DNA of 64,000 bases from assembly GCF_009982895.1 (NCBI RefSeq), contig NZ_WXZL01000005.1:124001-188000 (forward strand), in the 5' to 3' direction. Numbering within the stretch: position 1 is the stretch's first letter; each line of letters opens with the position of its first letter. Positions 31,468 to 40,811 of this stretch are shown in pieces. The notes beneath the pieces are model-generated. The model saw only the letters and a list, made by a program, of their open reading frames with translations, was not told the origin of the DNA and made no database searches. The translations under genes and the position numbers were made by a program. Source of the DNA: Deinococcus alpinitundrae. GTDB lineage: Bacteria > Deinococcota > Deinococci > Deinococcales > Deinococcaceae.

Positions 31468-31486
31468 TGACTGAGGAGTCAATTTA
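31468..31486 (-). promoter_or_regulatory. Possible promoter and operator of the amino-sugar cluster
   Basis: On the minus strand TAAATT (31481-31486) could be a -10. Directly after it lies the dyad TGACT-CCTC-AGTCA (31468-31481), positioned over the expected transcript start where a repressor could act. No good -35 is obvious. A weak, visual assignment. Confidence 0.3.
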
Positions 31487-31532
31487 GCCTGTCTTTCGCT
31501 GGCGATGGTAAGAGGTTCAGTCAGCAATCCAG

Positions 31533-32222
31533 TTATCCGGCAGCGCCGACCGTCAGGTGCACGGCCTGCACGGCGCTGTATTTGCGGACCTGTCCGGTTT
31601 CAGGATCGAGGCTGAGCGTGGTGTAGGCGGTGTTGCCGTGCCGAAAGAGCCCGCGCCGCATTGCCTCGCTGGGCGTGAGGCCGCTGAGGGCGCACAGCAG
31701 GGCGCTGAGGGTCAGGCCGTGCGACACCGCGATGGCTAGCTCACCGCCGGACCGGGGCCGGGCTTCCTCGAACCAAGCCCGCGCCCGCGCCGTCGTCTCG
31801 GCAAAGCTTTCCCCGCCGGGCGGGTGCAGTGCGCCGAAGTCCTGGGTCCAGGCCTGCTCGAACACCGGGTTCTCGGCCAGCAGCTCGCTGAGCAGTCGGC
31901 CCTCGTACTCGCCGAACGACTGCTCGCGCAGCCGGGGGTCGGTGATGACCGCCGCGCCGAGGGCTGCCGCCACCGCCTGCGCCGTCTGCTGGGCGCGTGT
32001 CAGATCGCTGGCCCAGATGCGGCTGGGAGGCCTGCCCAGTTGCCCGCCCTGAACCTGCTCAGCGAGGTGGACGGCCAGGTGCTGTGCCTGCGCCCGGCCC
32101 TCCTCGTCGAGCGGCACTTCCGAGCGGCCCTGGATTTTCCCGGCCTGGTTGTGGGCGGTGCGGCCATGCCGGATCAGCAGCAGGGTGGCGGCTGGCAGAG
32201 GTGGATTCTGGGGCGTGCTCAC
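31533..32222 (-). CDS. Histidine phosphatase (phosphoglycerate-mutase-like)
   Basis: 229 residues. The catalytic RHG motif appears as [20 protein letters not shown] near residues 16-35, with a second His in [14 protein letters not shown]. Members dephosphorylate small phosphorylated compounds (for example sugar phosphates or cobalamin intermediates) through phospho-His. The start overlaps the argB stop (ATGA), so it is co-translated with an arginine-pathway gene, but nothing in the sequence links it to arginine synthesis. Confidence 0.85.
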   Translation of the reverse strand: MSTPQNPPLPAATLLLIRHGRTAHNQAGKIQGRSEVPLDEEGRAQAQHLAVHLAEQVQGGQLGRPPSRIWASDLTRAQQTAQAVAAALGAAVITDPRLREQSFGEYEGRLLSELLAENPVFEQAWTQDFGALHPPGGESFAETTARARAWFEEARPRSGGELAIAVSHGLTLSALLCALSGLTPSEAMRRGLFRHGNTAYTTLSLDPETGQVRKYSAVQAVHLTVGAAG

Positions 32223-32968
32223 GGCACGATCCGGGTTCCGGCCTGGCCCGCTGCTGCCTGCCGCAGCACCCCGGCCTGCATGCCGCTGGCGATGGTGGCG
32301 TAGGTAGCCCCGCGTTCCAGGGCGTCTAGGGCGGCGCGCACCTTGGGCAGCATCCCGCCTGCGATCCAGCCCTCGGCCATGCCTGCCTCGGCCTCGGCGC
32401 GGCTGAGCTGCTGCGTCATCGAAGCCGGGTCGGGGAACTGTCTGTACACCCCGTCCACGTCGGTCAGGAAGATGACGCCCTCGCCCAGCGCTCCGGCCAC
32501 CGCGCCCGCCGCGGTGTCGGCGTTGACGTTGAGCGCCTCGCCGTGTTCGTCGACGGCCACGCAGCCCACCACCGGAATCAGGTTCACCTGGGTCAGGGTG
32601 CGCAGCAGTTCGGCGTTCACACTCACGATTTTGCCCACCCGGCCCAGCTCGCCGCCCAGTGGGGTGGCCACCAGCAGCCGCGAATCGTGGCCGAGCAGGC
32701 CCAGCGCGCCGCCGATCTCATACGACAGCTCCTTGTTGAGCTGCCCCAGCGCCATCATGATGATCTGCATGGCGGTGGGTGTGGTAACACGCAGGCCGCG
32801 CACGAATTCGCTCTTGATGCCGCGCAGCGCCAGCTCGCGCTCGATGACCGGGCCGCCGCCGTGAACGACCACCAGCGCTTGCTCGCAGCCCAGGGCGGCC
32901 AGTTCGCGCGCCACCGCCCGGCGCAGTTCGGGACTTTTCATGGCGTTGCCGCCGTACTTGACGATCAT
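32219..32968 (-). CDS. argB: Acetylglutamate kinase
   Basis: 249 residues of the amino-acid-kinase family. Start [12 protein letters not shown] (phosphate-binding Lys), [34 protein letters not shown] and [10 protein letters not shown] are the family landmarks. It phosphorylates N-acetylglutamate in the second step of arginine synthesis. TATCCT (minus strand, 32976-32981) lies 7 bases before ATG 32968. No other arg genes are adjacent; only a phosphatase is coupled downstream. Confidence 0.93.
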   Translation of the reverse strand: MIVKYGGNAMKSPELRRAVARELAALGCEQALVVVHGGGPVIERELALRGIKSEFVRGLRVTTPTAMQIIMMALGQLNKELSYEIGGALGLLGHDSRLLVATPLGGELGRVGKIVSVNAELLRTLTQVNLIPVVGCVAVDEHGEALNVNADTAAGAVAGALGEGVIFLTDVDGVYRQFPDPASMTQQLSRAEAEAGMAEGWIAGGMLPKVRAALDALERGATYATIASGMQAGVLRQAAAGQAGTRIVP

Positions 32969-33032
32969 GCCGCCCAGGATAAGGCCCGGCTGCCCGTGAC
33001 TGGCGACCTGCCGGTCACTGCCGCTCCTTGAA

Positions 33033-33512
33033 CTAGTTGCCGGACGTCAGCAGCGGCTGATTCGGCCGCGCCTGCTGATGCAGCGGTTTGGCGTACCAGG
33101 TCATCACCGGGCGGGCGTCGGTGGCAAAGGCAAAGCCAAGGCGCTCCCAGAACTGCACGGCCCGCACATTGTCCCCGAGCACGCTGGCCAGCAGCCGCTG
33201 GCTGTGCGGCAGCCGCTTCTCCAAGTCACGCACCACCTGCCGCCCCAGGCCGCGCGACTGCACGTCTTCCCGGATCAGCAGCAGATTGATGGTCACGTCG
33301 CCCGCCTGCGGGTAGTCGAGCTTGTAGTCGAGGCTGCCCACCAGTTCTTTTTCCTGGTAGAGCAGCTCCAGGCGGCGGCGCGGATCGTAGAGCGCCGTCT
33401 CGATGTCGCGGGTGACTTCTTGCAGTGACGGCACCGGACAGCCCAGCAGCGCGAAGTAGCCGGGGGTGGCCCGGTAGAGTTCGTGGAGGAGTGGTGCGCT
33501 CGGCAGCGCCAT
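33033..33512 (-). CDS. GNAT-family N-acetyltransferase
   Basis: 159 residues. The acetyl-CoA loop is seen as [20 protein letters not shown] (Q/RxxGxG/A type) and the C-terminal motif as [17 protein letters not shown]. The acceptor is unknown. ATG 33512 is preceded by GAAGG on the minus strand; a TTG at 33527 is an alternative. It is 64 bases upstream of argB in the same direction, so an operon is possible. Confidence 0.82.
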   Translation of the reverse strand: MALPSAPLLHELYRATPGYFALLGCPVPSLQEVTRDIETALYDPRRRLELLYQEKELVGSLDYKLDYPQAGDVTINLLLIREDVQSRGLGRQVVRDLEKRLPHSQRLLASVLGDNVRAVQFWERLGFAFATDARPVMTWYAKPLHQQARPNQPLLTSGN

Positions 33513-33729
33513 CGGTTGGACCTTCAAGGAATCATACCTTCCCTTTCCGCGCAGGCTTTTGAGCTGGCCGCCGCAGAAGATGAGAGTTTTGTACTCTTTA
33601 ATGCTTCGTCAGCATACCCGCCGCCACCTGACAGAAAAGTGAATCGCCCAGCGAGGCGCTGCAGCGAAGGCGGCGCGGGCCGTGCTGGCGTGAACAAAGC
33701 AGCTGGCCTGCCCCTGCTACCCTGACTCT

Positions 33730-34773
33730 ATGACGGCCCCATTTCCCGAGTCCCCCGCCTCGCTGCCCGACCAGCGCGGCTTCTATGCCCGACGCCTGGC
33801 TGGGCGCACGCCCGAGCATCCCGGCGCAGTGCTGGCCCCGATGGCCGGATATTCTGACGCCCCGATGCGCCAGCTGTGTGCCGAGGCCGGAGCACTCTGG
33901 ACCGTGTCCGAGATGATCAGTTCGCGCGGCCTGGTGCTGGGCAACGAGACCGAGGACCTGATCATCGGCAAACCGTATCCGGGCGAAGAGGGCCGGGTGG
34001 TGCAGCTGTTCGGTGCGGAACCCGAACTGCTGGCCGAGGCCTCAAAGCGGGTGGCCGACTGGTTCAACCCTGCTGCCATCGACCTCAACATGGGCTGCCC
34101 GGTGCCCAAGGTGCGCGGCAAGGGCGGGGCCTGCTTGCTGCAAACGCCGGAAGTCGCCTACGAACTCATCTCGGCCATGCGCGCTGCCGTGCCGCTCGAC
34201 GTGAGCGCCAAGATCCGGCTGGGATTCGACACCAACCGCGCCGTGGAGGTCGCGCAGGGCCTGGAAGCGGCGGGGGTGAGCCTGATCACGGTGCATGGCC
34301 GGACCTCCAAGCAGCGCTACACGGGCGAGGCCGACTGGGACGCCATTGCCGAGGTGACCCAGAGCGTCGGGGTGCCGGTGATCGGCAGCGGCGACGTGCT
34401 GAGTGCTGCTCAGGCCCGTGAGCGCCTGAACACCGGCGTGGCCGCCGTGATGATCGGGCGCGGGGCGGTGGGGCAGCCCTGGGTGTTCACCGAACTCGCC
34501 GATCCTGGTTTCGAGTCGCCTGACGCGGTGTGGCGGGCCACCACGGCGCTGCGTCACACCCGGCTCAACGCCCAGTGGTACGGCGAGTGGCGCGGTATCA
34601 AGCAGATGCGCAAGGTGCTGCCGCGCTACCTGGCGGGCACCGCGCTGATGGAGAGCGAGTTGCGCGGCGCCCTGGTGCGTATCGAAACCCTGCCCGAAGC
34701 CGAGGCGCTGCTGGCCCCGCTGACGGATCCGGCGGGGTCGCCTCACGGCCCGGCGCGAGCGAGTATGCTCTAA
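33730..34773 (+). CDS. dus: tRNA-dihydrouridine synthase
   Basis: 347 residues of the FMN TIM-barrel Dus family. [14 protein letters not shown] at the start, [20 protein letters not shown] with the active-site Cys, [18 protein letters not shown] and [28 protein letters not shown]. It reduces uridines in the D-loop of tRNA using NADPH. TACCCT (33718-33723) lies exactly 6 bases before ATG 33730, a leaderless layout. The DinB-like gene follows 7 bases after the stop. Confidence 0.93.
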   Translation: MTAPFPESPASLPDQRGFYARRLAGRTPEHPGAVLAPMAGYSDAPMRQLCAEAGALWTVSEMISSRGLVLGNETEDLIIGKPYPGEEGRVVQLFGAEPELLAEASKRVADWFNPAAIDLNMGCPVPKVRGKGGACLLQTPEVAYELISAMRAAVPLDVSAKIRLGFDTNRAVEVAQGLEAAGVSLITVHGRTSKQRYTGEADWDAIAEVTQSVGVPVIGSGDVLSAAQARERLNTGVAAVMIGRGAVGQPWVFTELADPGFESPDAVWRATTALRHTRLNAQWYGEWRGIKQMRKVLPRYLAGTALMESELRGALVRIETLPEAEALLAPLTDPAGSPHGPARASML

Positions 34774-34780
34774 TCAAAGC

Positions 34781-35350
34781 ATGAATGTCCGCGAATATTA
34801 CACCTACCTTGCTGCCGCCCGCGAGCAATTGTGGAATTTTCTGCGGGCGTTGCCGGAAAGTGACCTCAACGCTCCGCTGATCGAGGCCGATCGTTTCCAC
34901 AACATCAAGGACCTGCTGCTGCACGTCACCGACATCGAAGACCACTGGGTCCACGTGATCGCGCGCGGCGACGGGCTGGAGGCCAGCGCCTTCAAGCACG
35001 ACTGGGTGAGTCCCCACGCCGAGCAGTACCAGCTGTCCTGGATCGTGGACTATGGCAGAGGGGTGCAGCGCCGCACCCAGCAGTTTCTGGACACCACCCC
35101 AGATTTGAACGCGGCCATCAAGCTGGTGCAGGACGATCCGGCCTCGGCCACCGTCACGCTCGATCAGCTGATGTGGTACGTGATGACCCACGAAGTGCGT
35201 CACACGGCCCAGATCGCCCTGCTGGTGCGTCAGCTCGGCCACACCCCGCCCTGGCTCGATTACCTGCGCTTCGTGCGCCCCCAGACACCTGAGATCGTGG
35301 TCGGCGAAGACGGTCTGGGCCTCGACGACGACGAGACGCTCGCAGAATAA
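34781..35350 (+). CDS. DinB-family protein
   Basis: 189 residues, four-helix bundle of the DinB/YfiT type. The metal-binding His triad fits H48 ([13 protein letters not shown]) and the late [13 protein letters not shown] (HxxxH). Deinococci have many DinB-like proteins, some induced by damage; some relatives are thiol transferases (bacillithiol). The acidic C-terminal tail (DDDETLAE) is additional. It is probably co-transcribed with dus, 7 bases upstream. The exact reaction is unknown. Confidence 0.88.
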   Translation: MNVREYYTYLAAAREQLWNFLRALPESDLNAPLIEADRFHNIKDLLLHVTDIEDHWVHVIARGDGLEASAFKHDWVSPHAEQYQLSWIVDYGRGVQRRTQQFLDTTPDLNAAIKLVQDDPASATVTLDQLMWYVMTHEVRHTAQIALLVRQLGHTPPWLDYLRFVRPQTPEIVVGEDGLGLDDDETLAE

Positions 35351-35453
35351 GGGCCCCACCTCAACACCACGCGTCAAGTTCAGCTGTCGGCTCCGCTCCG
35401 TGTCTGAGACATTCGGCTGTGCAGGAGCGGCGGGTGAGCGGTATGCTGGCGGG

Positions 35454-36167
35454 ATGTCGGCCACGCTGAATCCCGAACCGCTTCAATCTCCGTCCGCCCC
35501 GGAGCGTGCTGCTGCGGCCGCGCCCATCAGTTCCGCCCCGGTCAGCTCGTCGTTCGGCCCGTCCCGGCGCGGGCTGCTGATCGTGATGACCGGCGCCTCG
35601 GGCGTGGGCAAGGGCACGCTGCGCGAGAAGTGGCTCAGGGATCAGAGCGTCTTCTATTCGATGTCGTGGACCACCCGGGAAGCCAGAGTCGGCGAGCGCC
35701 CTGGGCTGGACTACCATTTCGTCAGCGCCGAGCAGTTCGAGGCCCATGCCCAGGCCGGTGGATTCCTGGAGCACGCCGAGTTCGTCGGGAACCGCTACGG
35801 CACCCCCAGAGGTCCCATCGACGAGGCGCTCTCGCGCGGGCAGGACGTGATTCTGGAAATCGAGGTGCTGGGGGCCATGCAGGTGGCGGCCCAGACGAGC
35901 GAGGCGGTCCTGGTGTTCATCATGCCGCCGAGCCTCACCGAGTTGCGCCGCCGCCTGGAGGGCCGGGCCACCGAGACGCCCGAGCGCATCGAGAAGAGGT
36001 TGGAGCGTGCCCGCGAGGAGATTCTGGAGGCCCGCCACTTCCGCTACGTGGTTATCAACGATGATCTCGACCGGGCGGTGGATGATCTGTGCGCCATTCA
36101 GCGCGCCGAGCGGCTCAAAGCCGAGCGGCTTAACGACGCGGCGTTGCAGAGTGTCGTGGCCGAGTGA
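35454..36167 (+). CDS. gmk: Guanylate kinase with N-terminal extension
   Basis: 237 residues. The kinase proper begins near residue 41 with LLIVMTGASGVGKGTLREKW, then SMSWTTREARVGERPGLDYH and FLEHAEFVGNRYGTP, standard for guanylate kinase, which converts GMP to GDP. The first 38 residues are Pro/Ser/Ala-rich and look disordered, an extension over the usual 200-residue enzyme. ATG 35454 is favoured because TATGCT (35442-35447) lies 6 bases upstream; starting nearer the P-loop would need a codon without a promoter or ribosome site. Confidence 0.92.
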   Translation: MSATLNPEPLQSPSAPERAAAAAPISSAPVSSSFGPSRRGLLIVMTGASGVGKGTLREKWLRDQSVFYSMSWTTREARVGERPGLDYHFVSAEQFEAHAQAGGFLEHAEFVGNRYGTPRGPIDEALSRGQDVILEIEVLGAMQVAAQTSEAVLVFIMPPSLTELRRRLEGRATETPERIEKRLERAREEILEARHFRYVVINDDLDRAVDDLCAIQRAERLKAERLNDAALQSVVAE

Positions 36168-36203
36168 GGGCTGGGCGGGCAACACCGTGAAACCGGAGAC
36201 GCG

Positions 36204-37175
36204 GTGAAGCTGCTGATTCTCGGCGGCAGCCAGTTTATCGGGCGGCATCTGGTCGAGGCGGCGCTGCTGGCCGGACATCAGGTGACGGTCTTCAACCGGG
36301 GCCGCTCGCCCGACGACCTGCCGGAGGGAGTCGAGCGCCTGCGCGGTGACCGTGATCAGGGGGCGGCGGGCCTCAGCGCCCTGGCGGACCGAAACTGGGA
36401 CGCCTGTATCGATGTCAGCGGGTACACGCCCCGCCAGGTGCGGGCCAGCGCCGAGGTGTTGCAGCAGCGGGTGGGGCGCTACGTGTACATCAGCTCGCGC
36501 GCCGTCTACACCGAGCCGTGCGACTTGCCGATCACCGAGGCCAGTCCTCTGCAAGCGCCCGCCGCCAAGAGCGTCACCGAGATCGACGGCGAGACGTATG
36601 GCCCGCTCAAGGTCGCCTGCGAGCAAATCGTTGCAGGCCTTTACGCTGACGCCTGCACGGTTCTGCGTCCCCAGATCGTGGCCGGGCCGCACGACCCTAC
36701 CCCACGCTATCCGTACTGGGCCGAGCGGGCCACGCTCGGCGGTGCGATGCTGGCTCCCGGCGACGGCTCCGATCATCTGCAAGTCATCGACGTGCGCGAT
36801 GTGGCCCGCTTCGCGCTGAGGGTGGTCGAGGCCAACCTTTCCGGCGTCTTCAACCTGGCTGGCCCGCGCTTGACCTGGGCCGACTTCTTGCGGGTGTGCG
36901 GGGCGGGTCAGCCCGGCACGGCCCAGATGCACTGGACCGACATCGAAACCTTGCGCCAGCACTTTCCGGATGCCGAGGAACTCAGCTTGTATGTGGCCGA
37001 CGACGATCCGCACGCCGGGTGCATGAACGTCAGCAACGCGCGGGCCGTGACAGCGGGCCTGATTCTGACCGATCCGGCCACCACAGCGCGTGACACCCAG
37101 GCTTGGAGCCGGAATCGGGAGTTGCCGTACGCGATCACGCCCGAGCGGGAAGCGCAACTGCTCGGGCAGGACTAG
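36204..37175 (+). CDS. NAD-dependent epimerase/reductase-like protein
   Basis: 323 residues, extended short-chain dehydrogenase fold. N-terminal GGSQFIGRHLVEAALLAGHQ (GxxxxIG cofactor loop), the serine in VYISSRAVYTEP and the YxxxK pair as TYGPLKVACE. It resembles uncharacterised epimerase/reductases rather than a named sugar epimerase. It starts 36 bases after gmk, with no strong ribosome site of its own visible. It is convergent with fabI. Substrate unknown. Confidence 0.78.
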   Translation: MKLLILGGSQFIGRHLVEAALLAGHQVTVFNRGRSPDDLPEGVERLRGDRDQGAAGLSALADRNWDACIDVSGYTPRQVRASAEVLQQRVGRYVYISSRAVYTEPCDLPITEASPLQAPAAKSVTEIDGETYGPLKVACEQIVAGLYADACTVLRPQIVAGPHDPTPRYPYWAERATLGGAMLAPGDGSDHLQVIDVRDVARFALRVVEANLSGVFNLAGPRLTWADFLRVCGAGQPGTAQMHWTDIETLRQHFPDAEELSLYVADDDPHAGCMNVSNARAVTAGLILTDPATTARDTQAWSRNRELPYAITPEREAQLLGQD

Positions 37176-37191
37176 AGAAGAAGTCCGCGCC

Positions 37192-37974
37192 CTACTCCAG
37201 TTTCATCGCCATCACGCTGCTGCCCGCGTCCACATAGACGACCTGCCCGGTGATACCGCTGGCGAGGTCGCTGAGCAGGAACAGCCCGAGCTTGCCCACT
37301 TCCTGTGAGGTGGCGTTGCGGCCCAGCGGCGCGGCCTTGGCCGCCTGATCGTACATGGTCGAGAAGCCGGGAATGCTGCGGGCGGCGATGGTACGCATCG
37401 GCCCGGCGCTGATGGTGTTGACGCGCACACCCTTCGCGCCCAGTTCAGCGGCCAGGTAGCGGGTGGCGGCTTCCAGGGCGGCCTTGGCCACGCCCATCAC
37501 GTTGTATTTGGGCACGACCTTCTGCGAGGCGTGGTAGGTCAGGCTGATGACGCTGCCGCCCTCGACCAGGAGCGGTTCGGCGTGGCGGCAGATGCTCACC
37601 AGGGTGTAGGCGCTGACCGACAGGGCGGTGTCCCAGTCGGCCTGGGTGGTGTCGAGGAATCTCCCCTCCATCGCCTCGCGCGGCGCGTAGGCAATCGAGT
37701 GGACCACCGCGTCCAGCGTGCCGAACTCGGCCTTGATCCGGGCAAACAGGGCGCTCAGGTCGGCCTCGCTGGTGGCGTCGGCCTGCTGGAGCAGGGTGCC
37801 GGGGTAGTCCTTTGTCAGCTTTTCGAGTTCGGGCTTCAGGCGCTCGCCCTGGTAGCTGAAGGCCACCTGCGCGCCCGCCGCGAGCAGTTGCTCGGCAATG
37901 GCCCAGCCGAGACTGCGGGCGTTGGCGACGCCCATTACCAGGGCCGTTTTGCCGCTCAGATCAAGTAAAATCAT
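37192..37974 (-). CDS. fabI: Enoyl-[ACP] reductase
   Basis: 260 residues. The cofactor region is VMGVANARSLGWAIAEQLLA (FabI type), followed by VHSIAYAPREAMEGRFLDT and the catalytic pair in VPKYNVMGVAKAALE, where Tyr and Lys are six residues apart. AGPMRTIAARSIPGF follows. It performs the last reduction of fatty-acid elongation with NADH. TACACT (minus strand, 37981-37986) sits 6 bases before ATG 37974. Confidence 0.95.
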   Translation of the reverse strand: MILLDLSGKTALVMGVANARSLGWAIAEQLLAAGAQVAFSYQGERLKPELEKLTKDYPGTLLQQADATSEADLSALFARIKAEFGTLDAVVHSIAYAPREAMEGRFLDTTQADWDTALSVSAYTLVSICRHAEPLLVEGGSVISLTYHASQKVVPKYNVMGVAKAALEAATRYLAAELGAKGVRVNTISAGPMRTIAARSIPGFSTMYDQAAKAAPLGRNATSQEVGKLGLFLLSDLASGITGQVVYVDAGSSVMAMKLE

Positions 37975-38049
37975 GCTTAGAGTGTAGCGGGCCAGACACA
38001 GTCTGGGGACGTAAGTGTTTTGGCAGACGCAGCCCGCTAGGCTGAACGG

Positions 38050-38091
38050 ATGAGTGCTCCCCTCCGGCCCGCCCGCTCCCGCCGTTCATGA
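38050..38091 (+). CDS. Leader ORF (13 codons) overlapping the moxR start
   Basis: ATG 38050 opens a 13-codon frame (MSAPLRPARSRRS) whose TGA shares ATGA with the moxR start at 38088. TAGGCT (38038-38043) lies exactly 6 bases before it, so the transcript probably begins at this ATG rather than at moxR. The peptide is Arg- and Pro-rich. It could act as a leader that couples or attenuates translation of the downstream cluster. The evidence is layout only; it may be a chance frame. Confidence 0.45.
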   Translation: MSAPLRPARSRRS

Positions 38092-39080
38092 CCCGCACGC
38101 TGCCGAAGGTGAGTGCCGGGACTGACCCCACCCGTGCCGGGGGCGGCGCGGGCCAGCCGGACGTTGGCCTTTCCTCCCTGGTCGCCGCCACGCTCGCCCA
38201 GCTCGACCGGGTGATTCTGGGCAAGTCCGGGCAGGTCCGGCTCTCGCTGGCATGCTTGCTGGCGGGCGGCCACCTGCTGCTCGAGGACGTGCCGGGCGTC
38301 GGCAAGACCACCCTGGCGCAGGCCATCGCCGCCAGCCTGGGGCTGCATTTCTCGCGGCTGCAATTTACCAGCGACCTGCTGCCCGCCGATCTATTGGGCG
38401 TCAGCATCTACGAACCTGCCGCCCGCGAGTTCCGCTTTCACGAGGGGCCGGTGTTTACCCAGTTGCTGCTGGCCGACGAGATCAACCGCGCCACCCCCAA
38501 GACACAGTCAGCCCTCCTGGAAGCGATGGAGGAGCGACAGGTCAGCGAGGGCGGCACCACAAGGCCCCTGCCCACACCCTTTTTCGTCATCGCCACCCAG
38601 AATCCGGCCTCGCAGCTCGGCACCTTCGCGCTGCCCGAGTCGCAGCTCGACCGCTTCCTGATGACCGTTTCGCTGGGCTACCCCGACCCGCGTGCAGAAC
38701 GCGAACTGCTGCTGGCCGGGGGCCGCCGCGACGCCGCACGCGAACTCAGCGCCGTGCTGACCCCGCACGCTTTGCTGGCCGCCCAGGAGTCGGCGGCGGC
38801 GGTGCATGTTTCGGGCGCGCTGGCCGACTACGTGCTGGCGCTGATCACCGCCTCGCGTGCCCACCCCGACGTGCAGGCGGGCCTGAGTCCCCGCGCGGCG
38901 CTGGGGCTGCTCTCGGCGGCGCGCGCCTGGGCCTGGCTCGCGGGCCGCGCCCATGTTCTGCCCGAGGACGTGCAGGCGGTGTTCGGCAGCGTGGCGGCCC
39001 ACCGCTTGCTGGGCCGCGCCACCGGAGCGCCGAGTCCGGCGGTGGCCGCGCAACTGCTGAGCGCGGTGGCGATTCCCTGA
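38088..39080 (+). CDS. MoxR-family AAA+ ATPase
   Basis: 330 residues. Walker A EDVPGVGKTTLAQAI, Walker B LLLADEINRATPKTQSALLE (DEIN), then MEERQVSEGG and the sensor VIATQNPAS. The C-terminal lid follows (SPRAALGLLSAARAW). MoxR ATPases act as chaperones that remodel or activate partners, often VWA-domain proteins. Here the partner genes are DUF58 and a transglutaminase, the common cluster type. No ribosome site precedes ATG 38088; it is probably translated by coupling to the 13-codon ORF. Confidence 0.9.
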   Translation: MTRTLPKVSAGTDPTRAGGGAGQPDVGLSSLVAATLAQLDRVILGKSGQVRLSLACLLAGGHLLLEDVPGVGKTTLAQAIAASLGLHFSRLQFTSDLLPADLLGVSIYEPAAREFRFHEGPVFTQLLLADEINRATPKTQSALLEAMEERQVSEGGTTRPLPTPFFVIATQNPASQLGTFALPESQLDRFLMTVSLGYPDPRAERELLLAGGRRDAARELSAVLTPHALLAAQESAAAVHVSGALADYVLALITASRAHPDVQAGLSPRAALGLLSAARAWAWLAGRAHVLPEDVQAVFGSVAAHRLLGRATGAPSPAVAAQLLSAVAIP

Positions 39081-39214
39081 GCTGCCGGGCTGCCTGGATG
39101 ATGAAGCAGTAACGGAGGCTGGCTGCACCTGCATTCATCCGGCTCTGCTTTGATACTGCTTATGAACCGGGCCGTGCCCCTCACCTTCCGGCCCGTTCAA
39201 GGAGCTGAACACCC

Positions 39215-39739
39215 ATGACCGACCACCCACCCGCCCCTGACGCCGAAACGCTCGCCTTTCTCCAGTCGGTCTTCGAACTCGTCCGCGCCGGAGACGCCGA
39301 TCAGCTCGGGCCGCTGCTCGACCAGGGGCTGCCCGCCAACCTGCTCAACCAGAAAGGTGACAGCCTGCTGATGCTGGCCAGCTACCACGGCCACCTGGAA
39401 GCTACCCGGCAACTGCTGGCCCACGGCGCGGACCCCGAACTCGCCAACGACCAAGGGCAGACCCCGCTCGTCGGCGCGGCCTTCAAGGGCAATCTGGAGA
39501 TGGCCGAACTGCTGCTCGATCACGGAGCCGATACCGAGACGGCAGGCCCCGGCGGCAAGACGGCACTGATGATGGCCGCCATGTTCAACCGCACCGAGAT
39601 GGTGAGCTGGCTGCTCGCGCGCGGTGCGAACCTGCATGCCCGCGACGTGGGCGGCCTGTCGGTGGCCGACGCCGCCCGGCTGATGAACGCGCAGGACACC
39701 GCTGCCCAGCTCGACGCCCTGCTCAGCCCGGCTTCTTAA
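39215..39739 (+). CDS. Ankyrin-repeat protein
   Basis: 174 residues, with about four ankyrin repeats from residue 40 onward: GDSLLMLASYHGHLEATRQL, GQTPLVGAAFKGNLEMAELL, GKTALMMAAMFNRTEMVSWL and GLSVADAARLMNAQD. These mediate protein contacts. AAGGAG lies before ATG 39215. It sits between moxR and the DUF58 gene, where this cluster type normally has no ankyrin protein, so it may be an added regulator of the complex or simply a neighbour. Confidence 0.88.
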   Translation: MTDHPPAPDAETLAFLQSVFELVRAGDADQLGPLLDQGLPANLLNQKGDSLLMLASYHGHLEATRQLLAHGADPELANDQGQTPLVGAAFKGNLEMAELLLDHGADTETAGPGGKTALMMAAMFNRTEMVSWLLARGANLHARDVGGLSVADAARLMNAQDTAAQLDALLSPAS

Positions 39740-39761
39740 CCCCGACCCCCAGGATGCCCAC

Positions 39762-40811
39762 ATGACCCAGCCCCCCACGGCTTCTCCCACCAACCTGCGC
39801 GAGCGCCTCAGCGGGTGGGCCAGCGACGACGGCAACGCCGACCAGGGCCTGGGCATCACCGTGGCCCCTGCGACCCACTTCTCGAAGGGTCCACGTGTGT
39901 ACCCGACCCGCTTCGGCGCGGCGTTTCTGCTCACGGCCCTGCTGACCCTGATCGGCTGCGTCAACTACCAGCTCAGCCTCGGCTACTTGGTGACCTTCCT
40001 GATGCTGGGGCTGTGGGTGTCGGGCGCGGTGGCGGCCTCGCGCAGTCTCAGCGGCCTGAGGCTCAGCGCCGCGCCGCCGGACACCGCCTGGGCCGGAGAG
40101 GAAGCGGCCTTCGCCGTGCGGGTTCAAAATCCTTCGGACCAGCCTCGCGCCCGGCTGCGCCTGCGCGCCCATCGCCCGCGCTCGGCGACCATCACGCTGC
40201 TCGACGTGGCGGCGCAGGCCGAGACCACCGCGCCAGTGATGATCGCGGCCCCCCGGCGTGGCCCGCTGACCCTGCCGCGCCTGCGGCTGGAAGGCCGTGA
40301 CGCTCTGGGATTGTGGCGCGGCGTGACCTATCCGCTCTTGAGCGCCGAGGCGCTGATCTACCCGGCTCCCGAAGTGGACGCCCCGCCGTTGCCGGGCACG
40401 CGGGCCAGCGAGGGCAGCGGGCAGCAGCGGGCGGCGGGCCAGGAGGACTTCGCGGGCGTGCGGCCCTACCTGCCCGGCGACGCCCCCCGGCAGGTGGCCT
40501 GGCGGCACTCGGCCCGCACCGGCGACCTCCATACCAAGGTGTTCGACGCACCGATCAGTTGGACCCTACGCTTGGACTATGCCGAATTGCGCGGCCTGGA
40601 CCCCGAGGCCCGCTACTCGCGCCTGAGCGCCTGGGTACGGCAAGCCCGCCAATACGATGCCCGCTACCGCCTGGAATTGCCAGACAGAACGGTGGAGGAG
40701 GGCAGCGGCGAGGCCCACTCGCGCCGCGCCCTGAATGCCCTGGCTCTTTCGCAACCCGCTCGCCAGGACACCCCGCCGGAGCGACAAGCTCACCTGGCGG
40801 GCCGACCATGA
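39762..40811 (+). CDS. DUF58-domain protein
   Basis: 349 residues. Two membrane segments near the N-terminus (FLLTALLTLIGCVNYQLSLG, YLVTFLMLGLWVSGAVA) then a beta domain and the DUF58 signature near AGQEDFAGVRPYLPGDAPRQ, VAWRHSARTGDLHTKVFD. DUF58 proteins are membrane-bound partners of MoxR ATPases. The stop overlaps the transglutaminase start (ATGA). Probably part of an envelope or stress complex; the exact job is unknown. Confidence 0.88.
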   Translation: MTQPPTASPTNLRERLSGWASDDGNADQGLGITVAPATHFSKGPRVYPTRFGAAFLLTALLTLIGCVNYQLSLGYLVTFLMLGLWVSGAVAASRSLSGLRLSAAPPDTAWAGEEAAFAVRVQNPSDQPRARLRLRAHRPRSATITLLDVAAQAETTAPVMIAAPRRGPLTLPRLRLEGRDALGLWRGVTYPLLSAEALIYPAPEVDAPPLPGTRASEGSGQQRAAGQEDFAGVRPYLPGDAPRQVAWRHSARTGDLHTKVFDAPISWTLRLDYAELRGLDPEARYSRLSAWVRQARQYDARYRLELPDRTVEEGSGEAHSRRALNALALSQPARQDTPPERQAHLAGRP

